From NCBI GenBank assembly GCA_903829815.1, contig CAIKRR010000067.1, forward strand, positions 1 through 64,000: a stretch of DNA of 64,000 nt, read 5' to 3'. Under the pieces are notes generated by a model that did no database searches, had not been told where the DNA came from, and worked only from the letters and a program-made list of their open reading frames with translations. This stretch comes from an uncultured Pseudomonadota bacterium. Lineage in GTDB: Bacteria; Pseudomonadota; Gammaproteobacteria; Burkholderiales; SG8-39. Every line of letters starts with the position of its first letter. The stretch's first letter is position 1. The translations under genes and the position numbers were made by a program. Positions 44,281-53,594 of the stretch are shown here, in pieces.

Positions 44281-45591
44281 TCAATCCGGCCTCGCGATTA
44301 TAAGTGCGCGAAAGTCATTCACATTGGTGAGTGTTGGGCCGCTCACATGGGCGTCGCCCAGTTGGTGAAAGAACGGATGGGCGTCGTTGCGTGCGAGCGC
44401 CGCGCGTGCGTCGAGCCCTTGTGCACGAGCGCGAGCCAGGGTGTCGGGGCCGACCCAGGCGCCGGCAACCTCGGCGGCGCCATCGATGCCATCGGTGTCA
44501 CCGGCAAAGGCATGGATATGCGGGTGTCCGTCCAGAGCGAGCGCCAGCGCAAGCAGAAATTCCACATTGCGTCCGCCAACACCATTGCCGCGCACTGTCA
44601 CGGTGGTTTCCCCGCCCGAGAGCAGTACGCAAGGGGTGGCGAAGGGTTCGTCGTGGCGTGCTGACGAGCGCGCGATGGCTGCCAGGGTCTGTGCAACGCT
44701 GGTCGCTTCGCCCTCGATGCAGTCACTGAGCAGATGGACCGACAGGCCAGCGGCACGCGCGCATCGGGCCGCAGCCTGCAGCGCGCGCCAGGGGGTTGCG
44801 ATCAGTTCGAACCGCTGCCCGGCCAGCCGCGGGTCGCCCGGTTTGACCGATTCGCCGCGACCGCTCTCGAGCGCCTGGCGGATCGAGGCGGCGATGGGGA
44901 TGCCAAAGCGCTCGAGGATGGCCAGCGCGTCGGCGCAGGTGGTGGGGTCGGCAACCGTCGGCCCCGATGCGATGTCGCAGGGGTCGTCTCCCGGAATGTC
45001 GGAGATGGCCAGGGTGATGACCTGGGCCGGTGCGCAGGCAGCTGCGAGGCGGCCGCCCTTGATGGCAGAGAGGTGTCGTCGCACGCAGTTCATTGCATGG
45101 ATGTCGGCGCCGCTTGCCAGGAGCGAGCGTGCCAGGGCTTGTTCTTCAGCCAGAGTGATGCCCGACAAGGGCAGGGGAAGCAGTGCCGAGCCACCACCTG
45201 AAATGAGGCAGATCACCAGATCGTCGGCGCTCAGTCCGCTGACGCTCGCGAGCATGCGCCGGGCTGCCTCGCACCCGGCCTCGTCCGGTACCGGGTGCGC
45301 GGCCTCGACCACTTCGATCGACCGGGTAGCCACCGTGTGACCATAGCGGGTGACCACCAGACCGCCCAGGGGGCCGTGCCAGTGCCCCTCGAGAGCGGCG
45401 GCCATCGCCGCAGCGGCCTTGCCGGCACCGATCACCCAGGTGCGGCCGCGCGGCGCCGGTGGCAGGTGTGGCGGCAGGCATCGCTCGGGTTGCGCCGATT
45501 GCACCGCAGCCTCGAACATCTGCAGCAGCAGTTGCCGAATGCCGCTGTCGGTCAGGGGCTGCAAGGGCATGCTCATCTCGCGTGGGGGCAT
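44281..45591 (-). CDS. Glycerate 2-kinase (MOFRL family, GckA/TtuD)
   Basis: 436-residue kinase that phosphorylates D-glycerate to 2-phosphoglycerate. The N-terminal DUF4147 domain shows WVIGAGKAAAAMAAALEGHW and DDLVICLISGGGSALLPLP. The C-terminal MOFRL domain shows LLSGGETTVTVRGNGVGGRNVEFLLALAL, AGDTDGIDGAAEVAGAWV and NVNDFRALII. The frame opens at ATG 45591, with in-frame ATGs at 45576 and 45570; no ribosome site settles the start. It is usual in tartrate, hydroxypyruvate and glyoxylate pathways. It is divergent from the catabolic cluster that starts at 45781. Confidence 0.92.
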   Translation of the reverse strand: MPPREMSMPLQPLTDSGIRQLLLQMFEAAVQSAQPERCLPPHLPPAPRGRTWVIGAGKAAAAMAAALEGHWHGPLGGLVVTRYGHTVATRSIEVVEAAHPVPDEAGCEAARRMLASVSGLSADDLVICLISGGGSALLPLPLSGITLAEEQALARSLLASGADIHAMNCVRRHLSAIKGGRLAAACAPAQVITLAISDIPGDDPCDIASGPTVADPTTCADALAILERFGIPIAASIRQALESGRGESVKPGDPRLAGQRFELIATPWRALQAAARCARAAGLSVHLLSDCIEGEATSVAQTLAAIARSSARHDEPFATPCVLLSGGETTVTVRGNGVGGRNVEFLLALALALDGHPHIHAFAGDTDGIDGAAEVAGAWVGPDTLARARAQGLDARAALARNDAHPFFHQLGDAHVSGPTLTNVNDFRALIIARPD

Positions 45592-45780
45592 CGGACGATT
45601 ATTGCAGAAGCTCGGGCAAACCTTGCCAGATCGGGGTTGGGCCGGTGCGCAGGCAAGGTGTTTGCTAGACTGCCTCCGGGGGGCAGGGTGCCCGCCGTTC
45701 GGTGCTGCGAGGTGTTTTCAGGTTGAATGACCGGTGCCCCGACCATGGCTTGCCAGGGTTTGCAGAGGGAGGAACGCTTG

Positions 45781-46815
45781 ATGGGGTTTGCGCATGTGCG
45801 CTCGGGTGTGCGTGGCTGTCTTGCCGCGATCAGACGATCGGGTTCGGCTCGCCAGGGGTGCCATGTGCTCATCGGCTCGATGCTGGGCGCGGTCCTCCTC
45901 GGGAGCGGCTCGGTGCTGGCTGCCTGGCCTGACCGTCCCTTGCGCGTGCTGGTGCCCTTCGCGGCGGGTGGTGGCTCTGATTTCATCGCCCGCTTCATTG
46001 CACAGAAGCTCTCGCAATCGCTGCACCAGCAGGTGGTCGTCGAGAATCGGCCCGGTGCCGGTGGTCTGCTGGGGGTTGAAGTCGGCGTGCATGCACCTGC
46101 CGATGGTTACACGCTGGTGCTGATTGCCTCGAGCTACTGCGCCAACGCAAGCCTCTATCCGCTCAAGTTCGATCCGCTTGCCGACATCACGCCCGTCATC
46201 CAGCTCTCGCGGGGCCCGCTGCTGGTGGTCGTCAATCCGGCGTTACCGGTACGTACGGTGCGCGACCTGATCGAACTGGCCCGTGCGCGGCCTGGCGAGA
46301 TCAATTTTGCCTCCTCCGGGCAGGGCAGCATCATCCATCTGGCGACCGAACTCTTTGCCAGTTCGGCCGGCATCCGGATCAATCACATTCCGTACAAGGG
46401 CACGGGTCCGGCGCTCACCGACACGATCGGCGGCCAGACTCAGGTGTTCTTCAGCAGCACCGCCTCTGCCCTGCCGCACGTCCAGGGCGGCAAGCTGCGG
46501 GCCATCGCCGTGACCACCACCACGCGACTGGCCGCGGCACCCGAGGTACCCACGGTGGCCGAATCGGGCCTGCCCGGCTATGACGTATCGCTCTGGCATG
46601 GCGTCATCGGCCCGCGCGCCATGCCGCGCGAGGTGGTTGATCGCATCAATGCTGCGGTCAATGCATCGCTCGGACTGAAGGAAACAGCCGAACAGTTGAA
46701 GGCCGACGGTGTGTCACCCGCCGGTGGCACGCCCGAGCAGTTTCGAGCCCAGATCACCAGTGAAATCGGCTTGTGGCGACGGGTCGTGGCACAGGCAGGG
46801 GTCAAGGCCGAATAG
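45781..46815 (+). CDS. Bug/TctC-family periplasmic solute receptor, first gene of catabolic cluster
   Basis: 344-residue Bug receptor. Landmarks: signal region ending GSGSVLAAWPDRPLR, VLVPFAAGGGSDFIARFIAQK, APADGYTLVLIASSYC, NHIPYKGTGPALTDTIGGQ and HGVIGPRAMPREVVDRI. ATG 45781 has a GGGAGGA site about eight bases upstream, better than the in-frame ATG at 45727. It heads a plus-strand series of catabolic genes to about 60861, so it probably captures the pathway substrate in the periplasm; TctAB partners must lie elsewhere. The upstream gap (45592-45780) is shared with the divergent glycerate kinase gene. Confidence 0.88.
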   Translation: MGFAHVRSGVRGCLAAIRRSGSARQGCHVLIGSMLGAVLLGSGSVLAAWPDRPLRVLVPFAAGGGSDFIARFIAQKLSQSLHQQVVVENRPGAGGLLGVEVGVHAPADGYTLVLIASSYCANASLYPLKFDPLADITPVIQLSRGPLLVVVNPALPVRTVRDLIELARARPGEINFASSGQGSIIHLATELFASSAGIRINHIPYKGTGPALTDTIGGQTQVFFSSTASALPHVQGGKLRAIAVTTTTRLAAAPEVPTVAESGLPGYDVSLWHGVIGPRAMPREVVDRINAAVNASLGLKETAEQLKADGVSPAGGTPEQFRAQITSEIGLWRRVVAQAGVKAE

Positions 46816-46921
46816 TGTGGCAGGCAGTGGTGAATCAGCAGTGACCAGAACGGGGCATGCACCGGACGAGTCTGGCCGGATGCGAGGCCTCAATGAATGA
46901 CACCTCGAGGGAGAGCAGAAG

Positions 46922-47659
<738 letters not shown>

Positions 47660-47698
47660 GCGCGGGCTCGCCAGGCTCACCGTTCTTGCCAGCGGTTG

Positions 47699-47713
47699 CC
47701 GGCAGGCTGCCGG
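47699..47713. repeat. Perfect palindrome after phaB
   Basis: CCGGCAG-G-CTGCCGG is a perfect 7-1-7 inverted repeat 40 bases past the phaB stop. A one-base centre is too tight for a simple hairpin of full length, so it may be a protein site or part of a 3' structure. Function unknown. Confidence 0.4.
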
Positions 47714-47736
47714 TATTCGGTGGTCAACGGCGATCG

Positions 47737-47756
47737 CTGGGGGTGCCCGGTTTTTT
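47737..47756 (+). terminator. Candidate intrinsic terminator after phaB
   Basis: CTGGG and CCCGG can pair (one G-T wobble) around a GGTG loop, followed directly by six T residues. It lies 78 bases after the phaB stop and 133 before the cupin start, so it could end a Bug-phaB transcript and separate it from the genes downstream. The stem is short. Confidence 0.4.
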
Positions 47757-47889
47757 CCGAGAGCCTGCGGCGGTCTCTGGCGATCTGCGTGCTGCTGGTT
47801 GATAATGCAGGTTGCCTTGCGTCAGGTAGCACCTGCCATTCGATCGGGTGACTGTCGCAGCCCGACAGCAGCACACAGGAGACACCCGC

Positions 47890-48372
47890 TTGAAACCTCT
47901 GAGCATCAGACGCATCGTGACCGGTCACGACGCCCAAGGCAACGCCATCGTGCAGATCGACGAAATCGCCGGTAATGTCGTGTCGCAGCGTGCCAATCAG
48001 CAGGCTGCCGTCATCTGGACGACCGAAGGATTTCCGGTCGACAACGAGGGCACGAGCGACGATTCGACCCGATCGGTATCGACCTCGGAACTCAATGGCA
48101 CGGTCTTTCGCATCGTCTACTACGGGCCGGGTGTGGCGCCACGCAACCATCGTACCGACAGCATCGATTACGCGGTCGTGATCTCCGGGGAGATCGACAT
48201 GGAACTCGATGGCGGCGTCGTCGTGCATGTGCGCCAGGGCGATGTGCTGGTGCAGCGCGGCACCATCCACAACTGGGTGAACAAGGGCACCGAGCCCTGC
48301 GTGATCGCGTTTTCCCTGATCGGTGCTCATCCGGTGAAGACGGGTGGCAAGACGCTTGACGCGATCGGCTGA
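47890..48372 (+). CDS. Cupin-domain protein
   Basis: 160-residue single-cupin protein. The C-terminal half carries the double-stranded beta-helix core: RNHRTDSIDYAVVISGEIDMELDGG (motif 1 with His and Glu) and VHVRQGDVLVQRGTIHNWVNKG (motif 2 with His). Such proteins act as small dioxygenases, isomerases or ligand-binding sensors. TTG 47890 is selected because AGGAG lies about eight bases upstream and gives MKPLSIRRIVTGHD, typical of relatives; GTG 47848 is in frame but unsupported. The next gene starts 12 bases after the stop. A metal-dependent oxygenase or isomerase in the pathway is plausible but unproven. Confidence 0.78.
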   Translation: MKPLSIRRIVTGHDAQGNAIVQIDEIAGNVVSQRANQQAAVIWTTEGFPVDNEGTSDDSTRSVSTSELNGTVFRIVYYGPGVAPRNHRTDSIDYAVVISGEIDMELDGGVVVHVRQGDVLVQRGTIHNWVNKGTEPCVIAFSLIGAHPVKTGGKTLDAIG

Positions 48373-48384
48373 GTACGGGCCACC

Positions 48385-49488
48385 ATGACGAGTCGAACCG
48401 CACCGTTTCGCGCCGATCATGTCGGCAGCTTGCTGCGTCCTGCGAACCTGCGCGAAGCGCGTGCGCGCCATCGCGCCGGCGCCCTCGACGCTGATGAACT
48501 GCGTCTGATCGAGGATGCGGCCATCCGTGATGTCGTACGGCGCCAGGAGTCGATTGGCCTGCAGGGCATCACCGATGGTGAACTGCGGCGCGACTATTGG
48601 CACATGGACTTCCTGGTTGGACTCGAGGGCATCGGCGCTCGCGAGTCGACGGACATGAAGTTCGAAGGGGTCGAGGAAGTGCCGCCGACGCCGATCGTCA
48701 CCGGGCCCATCGCTTGCGGTCGCGCCCCCCAGCTCGATCACTTCACCTTCCTCGCATCGGTGGCGCGCGGCACGCCCAAGTTCACGATTCCGGCCCCCTC
48801 GATGGCGCACATGCGCGGGGGCTCCAGGGGCATCCCGCGCGCGATCTACCCCGATCTGGAACGCTACTGGCACGACCTGGGTGAGGCCTATCGCGTGGCG
48901 ATCGGCCAGATCTACGCCGCGGGTTGTCGCTACCTGCAGATCGATGACATCACCTTTTCCTACCTTGCCGATGACACGGTTCGTGCGGGCGTGATCGACA
49001 AGGGCGATGACCCTGATGAGCTTGCCAGGCGTTACGCAGCCACCATCAATGCCGCCCTTGTGGGGCGCCCCGACGATATGCTCGTCACGATGCATACCTG
49101 CCGTGGCAACTTCCAGAGCACCTTTGTCGCGGCTTCACCGTATTCGCGCACCGTGACCGAAGCCATGTTTTCCACTGCAGTCGATGCCTGGTTCATGGAG
49201 TTCGACTCCGAGCGTGCCGGCAGTTTCGACGTGCTCGCGATGCTGCCCTCGGACAAGACCGCGGTGCTCGGGCTGGTGACCACGAAGTTCGGCGAACTCG
49301 AATCGGCTGACGCGATTGCCCGACGCATCAATCAGGCCTCGCGCATCGTGCCGCTCGAGCGCTTGTGCCTGTCGCCTCAGTGCGGGTTTTCGAGCACGCA
49401 TCATGGCAACAAGCTGCATGAGGACGAGCAGTGGCGAAAGCTCGATCGGGTGGTGCAGGTGGCGCGGACGGTCTGGGGCGAGCCGTGA
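48385..49488 (+). CDS. MetE C-terminal-like (cobalamin-independent methionine synthase II) protein
   Basis: 367-residue protein of the UROD/MetE-like fold, equivalent to the C-terminal catalytic domain of MetE without its N-terminal domain. It starts FRADHVGSLLRP and has DGELRRDYWHMDFLVG. The zinc-thiolate ligands look intact: His237 and Cys239 in MHTCRGN, Glu272 in FMEFDSERAG and Cys333 in LSPQCGFSS. It may transfer a methyl group to or from a thiol, or act on a methylated or thioether substrate of the pathway. The overlap with the next gene (GTGA) argues against a housekeeping methionine role. Stand-alone MetE-like proteins are often misannotated as methionine synthases. Confidence 0.82.
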   Translation: MTSRTAPFRADHVGSLLRPANLREARARHRAGALDADELRLIEDAAIRDVVRRQESIGLQGITDGELRRDYWHMDFLVGLEGIGARESTDMKFEGVEEVPPTPIVTGPIACGRAPQLDHFTFLASVARGTPKFTIPAPSMAHMRGGSRGIPRAIYPDLERYWHDLGEAYRVAIGQIYAAGCRYLQIDDITFSYLADDTVRAGVIDKGDDPDELARRYAATINAALVGRPDDMLVTMHTCRGNFQSTFVAASPYSRTVTEAMFSTAVDAWFMEFDSERAGSFDVLAMLPSDKTAVLGLVTTKFGELESADAIARRINQASRIVPLERLCLSPQCGFSSTHHGNKLHEDEQWRKLDRVVQVARTVWGEP

Positions 49489-50177
49489 TCACGGTAGGGC
49501 CCTATGACGAGCCCTCGCAGTCAACCCCGGTGGTCGAGGGCTATCGGCAGACCGCCTTGCGTGCGCCTGCCGAACCCCTGATCGAGAGGCCCTTCACGCT
49601 CTCGGAGTTGACCGGCCCCGATCGCCCTGAGCGCCGTCTTGCCTTGCTCGGTACCGACCTCGCCGGATACGGCGTTGAACGTGCTCTCGGGCAACTTATC
49701 GAGGTGCGCTTGCGCGTGCTTGATGAAGGGGGTGCCCCGCTCTCCGGTGCGCTGGTCGAGATGTGGCAGGCCAACGCCGCGGGCCGGTACATCCATCCGA
49801 ACGATGATGATCACGCGCCGGTCGATCCTCACTTCCATGGCGCGGCCCGAATGACGGCCGACGCCTCGGGCTGTCTGTCGATTCGCACGATCAAGCCGGG
49901 CGCCTACCCGGTGCCCGGCAGCGGCCGCTGGTGGCGCCCGCCCCATATCCACTTCTCGCTCTGGGGCCGGGTGTGGATGTCGCGTCTGGTGACGCAGATG
50001 TTCTTTCCGGGCGAGCCGCTCAACGGCCAGGATCGCATCCTGCATGCGGTACCGGATGCCGATGCACGCGAGCGTCTCATCTGTCGACCGCGTTCGCCCG
50101 TTGACTGTCCCGATGACACGCTCGTATTCGATCACGACATCGTGGTGCGGGGGCGGCGTGCCACGCCGGTTGCCTGA
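49485..50177 (+). CDS. Intradiol ring-cleavage dioxygenase, PcaH-like beta subunit
   Basis: 230-residue iron-bearing subunit of the protocatechuate 3,4-dioxygenase family. The four Fe(III) ligands are visible: Tyr102 in GRYIHPND, Tyr141 in KPGAYPV, and His154 and His156 in WRPPHIHFSLWG. Such enzymes cleave catechol-type rings between the hydroxyls. It starts at GTG overlapping the MetE-like stop and ends overlapping the alpha subunit (TGATG). The loop after GAYP is shorter and different from classical PcaH, so a substituted protocatechuate or other dihydroxy acid may be the substrate. No pcaB, pcaC or pcaD follows. Confidence 0.9.
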   Translation: MITVGPYDEPSQSTPVVEGYRQTALRAPAEPLIERPFTLSELTGPDRPERRLALLGTDLAGYGVERALGQLIEVRLRVLDEGGAPLSGALVEMWQANAAGRYIHPNDDDHAPVDPHFHGAARMTADASGCLSIRTIKPGAYPVPGSGRWWRPPHIHFSLWGRVWMSRLVTQMFFPGEPLNGQDRILHAVPDADARERLICRPRSPVDCPDDTLVFDHDIVVRGRRATPVA

Positions 50178-50788
50178 TGGCGAACACGATGTCTGAAGTA
50201 CGCCTGCCTGCGGCCGAGATGACCGTTGGGCCCTTTTTTCCGCCCCGCTACAGTGATGCAGGCGCCCATGATCTGACCTGTCTGGACGGTCAGCGGGCTC
50301 GCGGTGAGCCGATCGACATTCAGGGCCGAGTCGTGCAACTCGACGGCGCGCCCACCCACAATCTCATCGTCGAGATCTGGCAGGCCGATGCGGCGGGTAT
50401 CTACGCGCACCCCAACGACCCTCGCCATATCGAGGCCGATCCGAATTTCTTCGGTTGGGGTCGTGCGGCAACTGACGCCGACGGACGCTACGCGCTGCGC
50501 ACGATCAGGCCGGGGCAGACTCGCGACCTCGATGGCACCGCGCGCGCGCCGCACATCAATGTGCTGGTGCTCTTTTCGGGCCTGATGCGCCAGTTGCACA
50601 CCGTGATCTACTTCCCGGATGACGGTGGCGCAAAGGCATCTGATCCGATCTATCGCGCGGTGCCTGCCGCGCGACGCGCCGGCGTCGTGGCAGTCGCCGA
50701 CGCACCCGGACGCTATCGTTTCGACATCCGATTGCGCGGCGAAGGCGAGACGCCGTTCTTCTCGCTCGATGGCAAAGGTGCGCGATGA
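50177..50788 (+). CDS. Intradiol dioxygenase, PcaG-like alpha subunit
   Basis: 203-residue partner subunit of the intradiol dioxygenase. Family sequence is clear: EMTVGPFFPPRY near the start, DIQGRVVQLDGAPTHNLIVEIWQADAAGIYAHPND, WGRAATDADGRYALRTIRPG and APHINVLVLFSGLMRQLHTVIYF. Alpha subunits shape the substrate pocket but do not normally bind iron. The immediate overlap with the beta-subunit gene supports a heteromeric enzyme. The next gene overlaps by ATGA. Confidence 0.88.
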   Translation: MANTMSEVRLPAAEMTVGPFFPPRYSDAGAHDLTCLDGQRARGEPIDIQGRVVQLDGAPTHNLIVEIWQADAAGIYAHPNDPRHIEADPNFFGWGRAATDADGRYALRTIRPGQTRDLDGTARAPHINVLVLFSGLMRQLHTVIYFPDDGGAKASDPIYRAVPAARRAGVVAVADAPGRYRFDIRLRGEGETPFFSLDGKGAR

Positions 50789-51795
50789 CCTCAGTGTGCA
50801 TTGTTGGCGCAGGGGCCGTGGGTGGCCTGATTGGCGCGCGTCTGGCAGCTGCGGGTTGCCACGTCTCGGCACTTGCGCGGGGCGCAACGGCGCAGGCCTT
50901 GCGCACGCAGGGCTGGCGTCTGCACGAAGGCGAGCGCCTCATCGGCGGTGAGGCCCATGTGGTTGATGACCCGGCGGCACTAGGCCCGCAGTCGCTCGTG
51001 GTCATCGCCCTTAAGGCCACGGCGCTGCCCGAGGTGGCTGCGACCATCACCCCGCTCATCGGTCCGGACACCACGGTGATCACCGCCATGAATGGTGTGC
51101 CCTGGTGGTTCTTTCACGGATTTGGCGGCCCCTGCGAGGGCATGGCCCTGGAGTCGGTCGACCCCGGCCTGGCGACTGCGCGTGCCATTGCCACCCGCCA
51201 TGTGCTGGGCGGGGTGGTACACCTCAGTTGTGCGGCGATCGAGCCCGGTGTGGTGCGTTTGGCCAGCGGCAATCGCCTCATTCTGGGTGAGCCCGATCGC
51301 ACCGCCTCGCCTCGTCTTGCCCAGATGGCAGCGCTCTTCGCGCGTGCAGGGTTCGATGTCGAGTCGACCCAGCGCATCCATGACGAGATCTGGTACAAGT
51401 TGTGGGGCAACATGACCATCAACCCGATCTCGGCCTTTACCGGGGCAACGGGCGATCTGATCCTTGACGATCCACTGGTCAACGAGTTCTGCCTTGGCGT
51501 GATGGCTGAAGCCAAGGCGATCGGCAGCCGCTTCGGTTGCCTGATCGAGCAAAGCGGCGCCGATCGCAATCGGGTGACCCGAAAGCTGGGTGCCCTGCGC
51601 ACGTCGATGTCGCGTGATGTCGCGGCCGGCCGGCCAGTTGAACTCGATGCGCTCGTTGGGGTGGTGCGCGAGATCGCGCAGCATCTGGGTGAGCCAACCC
51701 CCGCGATGGATGTGCTCTTTGGCCTGGCGCGCGTGCATGCGCGCGTCCACTCGCTCTATCCGCCGGCAACCCCTGTCGCGGGGGCTGCCGCATGA
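50785..51795 (+). CDS. 2-dehydropantoate 2-reductase-like (PanE/ApbA family)
   Basis: 336-residue NADP-dependent ketoacid reductase. The Rossmann motif is CIVGAGAVGGLIGARLAAAG (about 5-24). The catalytic-Lys region reads EIWYKLWGNMTINPISAFTG, and the C-terminal helical domain contains the Ser/Asp helix around LGALRTSMSRDVAAGRPVELDALVG. True PanE makes pantoate for CoA synthesis. Embedded here between a ring-cleavage dioxygenase and CoA enzymes, and overlapped at both ends, it more likely reduces a 2-oxo acid intermediate. This is an inference from context. Confidence 0.85.
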   Translation: MTSVCIVGAGAVGGLIGARLAAAGCHVSALARGATAQALRTQGWRLHEGERLIGGEAHVVDDPAALGPQSLVVIALKATALPEVAATITPLIGPDTTVITAMNGVPWWFFHGFGGPCEGMALESVDPGLATARAIATRHVLGGVVHLSCAAIEPGVVRLASGNRLILGEPDRTASPRLAQMAALFARAGFDVESTQRIHDEIWYKLWGNMTINPISAFTGATGDLILDDPLVNEFCLGVMAEAKAIGSRFGCLIEQSGADRNRVTRKLGALRTSMSRDVAAGRPVELDALVGVVREIAQHLGEPTPAMDVLFGLARVHARVHSLYPPATPVAGAAA

Positions 51796-52799
51796 CCCTG
51801 TCCGCAGCCGCCCTGCCATCGCCCCTGATGCAGTCTTCGGCCACGCCGCCTCCGCTCCAGACCCGTGTGACCCAGTTGCTGGGGCTCCGCTATCCGGTCG
51901 TGCAGGCTGGCATGAGTTGGGCGTCGAGCAGTGCGCCACTGGCGGCAGCCGTCTCGGCCGCAGGCGGCCTGGGGGTGATTGCCGCCGGGCCGATGTCACC
52001 CGATGACCTGCGTGCTGCCATTCGTACCGTGCGCGCTTGCACCGATGCGCCGTTTGCGGTCAACGTGCCGCTCTACAACCGGCGTGCTGCGGATCTTCTC
52101 GATGTGGTGATCGGGGAGCGTGTCAGTGCACTCATTGCCTCGCAAGGCGGGCCGCAGGGGCATCTGGAGCGGGTACGTGCGGCCGGCATTCGCTGGTTGC
52201 ATGTGTGCTCATCGCCCCGGCATGCCGAGAAGGCCGCCCAGGCCGGTGTCGATGCCATCATTGCCGTGGGTGTCGAGGCCGGTGGCCATCCGCCGCCTGA
52301 CGAGGTGGGCACACTGGTGGTCGTCCGTGCGGTGTGCCGCGCGGTCGATCTGCCGGTCATTGCGGGTGGTGGGGTGGCCGACGGTGCCGGGATGGCTGCG
52401 CTCTTCTGTCTGGGCGCCGAGGCGGTGCAATTCGGTACCCGCTTTCTGCTGACGCCCGAGGCGACGCTGCACGCCGACTACAAGGCTGCGGCGATCGCCG
52501 CCGGGATCGCTGACACGACTCTGGTGGGGCGCGGTCGACTGCCGGTACGTATGCTTCACAACCGGTTCACCGCCGAGTACGCGGCGGCAGAGGGGGCCGG
52601 TACCGATGCCCAGGCCTTGAAGGCGCTTGCCGACAGCCGTTCGCTCAAGCTCGCAGCGCTCGATGGCGATGTCGATTGGGGCAAGGTCGAGGTCGGGCAG
52701 TCGGTGGGGCTCATCGATACGCTGGTGCCTGCGGGCGAACTGGTGTTTCAGTTGATGCATGAATTCAATGCGGCACGACGCCGCCTGGCGGAGTTCTGA
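51792..52799 (+). CDS. Nitronate monooxygenase-like flavoprotein (NMO/2-nitropropane dioxygenase family)
   Basis: 335-residue FMN TIM-barrel protein. It shows PVVQAGMSWASSSAPLAAAVSAAGGLGVIAAG, VNVPLYNRR, the active-site region VGVEAGGHPPPDEVGTLV with the catalytic-type His, and DLPVIAGGGVADGAGMAALFCLGAEAVQFGTRFLLT for phosphate binding. Family members oxidise alkyl nitronates or act as enoyl reductases (FabK-like). Coupled translation with neighbours (ATGA upstream, TGATG downstream) places it in the pathway. A nitro or enone intermediate is possible, or detoxification of propionate 3-nitronate. The assignment beyond family level is uncertain. Confidence 0.82.
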   Translation: MTLSAAALPSPLMQSSATPPPLQTRVTQLLGLRYPVVQAGMSWASSSAPLAAAVSAAGGLGVIAAGPMSPDDLRAAIRTVRACTDAPFAVNVPLYNRRAADLLDVVIGERVSALIASQGGPQGHLERVRAAGIRWLHVCSSPRHAEKAAQAGVDAIIAVGVEAGGHPPPDEVGTLVVVRAVCRAVDLPVIAGGGVADGAGMAALFCLGAEAVQFGTRFLLTPEATLHADYKAAAIAAGIADTTLVGRGRLPVRMLHNRFTAEYAAAEGAGTDAQALKALADSRSLKLAALDGDVDWGKVEVGQSVGLIDTLVPAGELVFQLMHEFNAARRRLAEF

Positions 52800-53527
52800 T
52801 GTCCGAGCCGATTCTGATCGAGAAAGACCAGGGGGCCGTGCGCGTGCTCACGATGAACCGACCGGCCAAGCGCAATGCCCTCGACATGGCGCTCACCCGC
52901 GCGCTGATCGATGCGCTCGAGCGCGCCGACCTCGACCCTGCCATCGGCGCGGTGGTGCTCACCGGCGCAGGCCCCGGGTTCTGTGCGGGGGCCGACCTCA
53001 ACGAGTTTTCAAGTCTGACCCCCGAGAATGCGCCACTCGTGGCCGAGCGTGCCGCGCTCACCGCCCGCCTGCATGGCTTGTTTCGCCAGATGCAGAAACC
53101 GGTGGTGACCGCAGTCAACGGAGCGGCCATGGGCGGTGGTGCCGGGCTTGCCATTGCCAGTGACCTCGCGGTGCTCTCCAGCGAGGCAAAGCTCGGCTAT
53201 CCCGAGACCCGCCATGGCATCGTGGCCGCCATCGTCATGACCAATCTGGTGCGCCATGTGGGACACAAGGCGGCGTTCGAGATCGTTGCACTGGGGCTTG
53301 CGGTCGATGCGGATCGCGCGCTGGCACTGGGCATGGCCAATCAGGTGGTCGCCCCAGCCGAGGTGCTGCCGGTGGCGATCGAACTGGCCACTCGGCTTGC
53401 AGCGGTGTCGCGGCCTGCCATGGCGCTGACGAAGTCGCTCTTCCATGCCGTGACTGAATTGCCCTTTGATGAGGCACTGGCCGAAGGGCAGCGCGCCAAT
53501 GAGCGGATGCGCGCATTCAGGCATTGA
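52799..53527 (+). CDS. Enoyl-CoA hydratase/isomerase family protein
   Basis: 242-residue crotonase-fold enzyme acting on an acyl-CoA. Oxyanion-hole segments are GAGPGFCAGADLNEFSS and VNGAAMGGGAGLAIASDL. The second classical hydratase Glu region reads KLGYPETRHGIVAAIVMTN, with Glu in LGYPETR that may serve catalysis. It starts overlapping the NMO-like stop and ends 67 bases before a CoA-transferase. The role could be hydration, isomerisation or hydrolysis; sequence alone does not decide. Confidence 0.85.
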   Translation: MSEPILIEKDQGAVRVLTMNRPAKRNALDMALTRALIDALERADLDPAIGAVVLTGAGPGFCAGADLNEFSSLTPENAPLVAERAALTARLHGLFRQMQKPVVTAVNGAAMGGGAGLAIASDLAVLSSEAKLGYPETRHGIVAAIVMTNLVRHVGHKAAFEIVALGLAVDADRALALGMANQVVAPAEVLPVAIELATRLAAVSRPAMALTKSLFHAVTELPFDEALAEGQRANERMRAFRH

Positions 53528-53594
53528 CCGTCCGTTTGCCTGTTTGTGCCGAGTTGTCCTTTTCTTCTCCCATCACCGGGTCGCCCTGTCATCG

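Noticed and set aside
50785-51795. Calling the PanE-like gene pantothenate biosynthesis
   Set aside because: Both ends overlap catabolic genes and no other pantothenate gene is present, so the housekeeping role is not supported by context.
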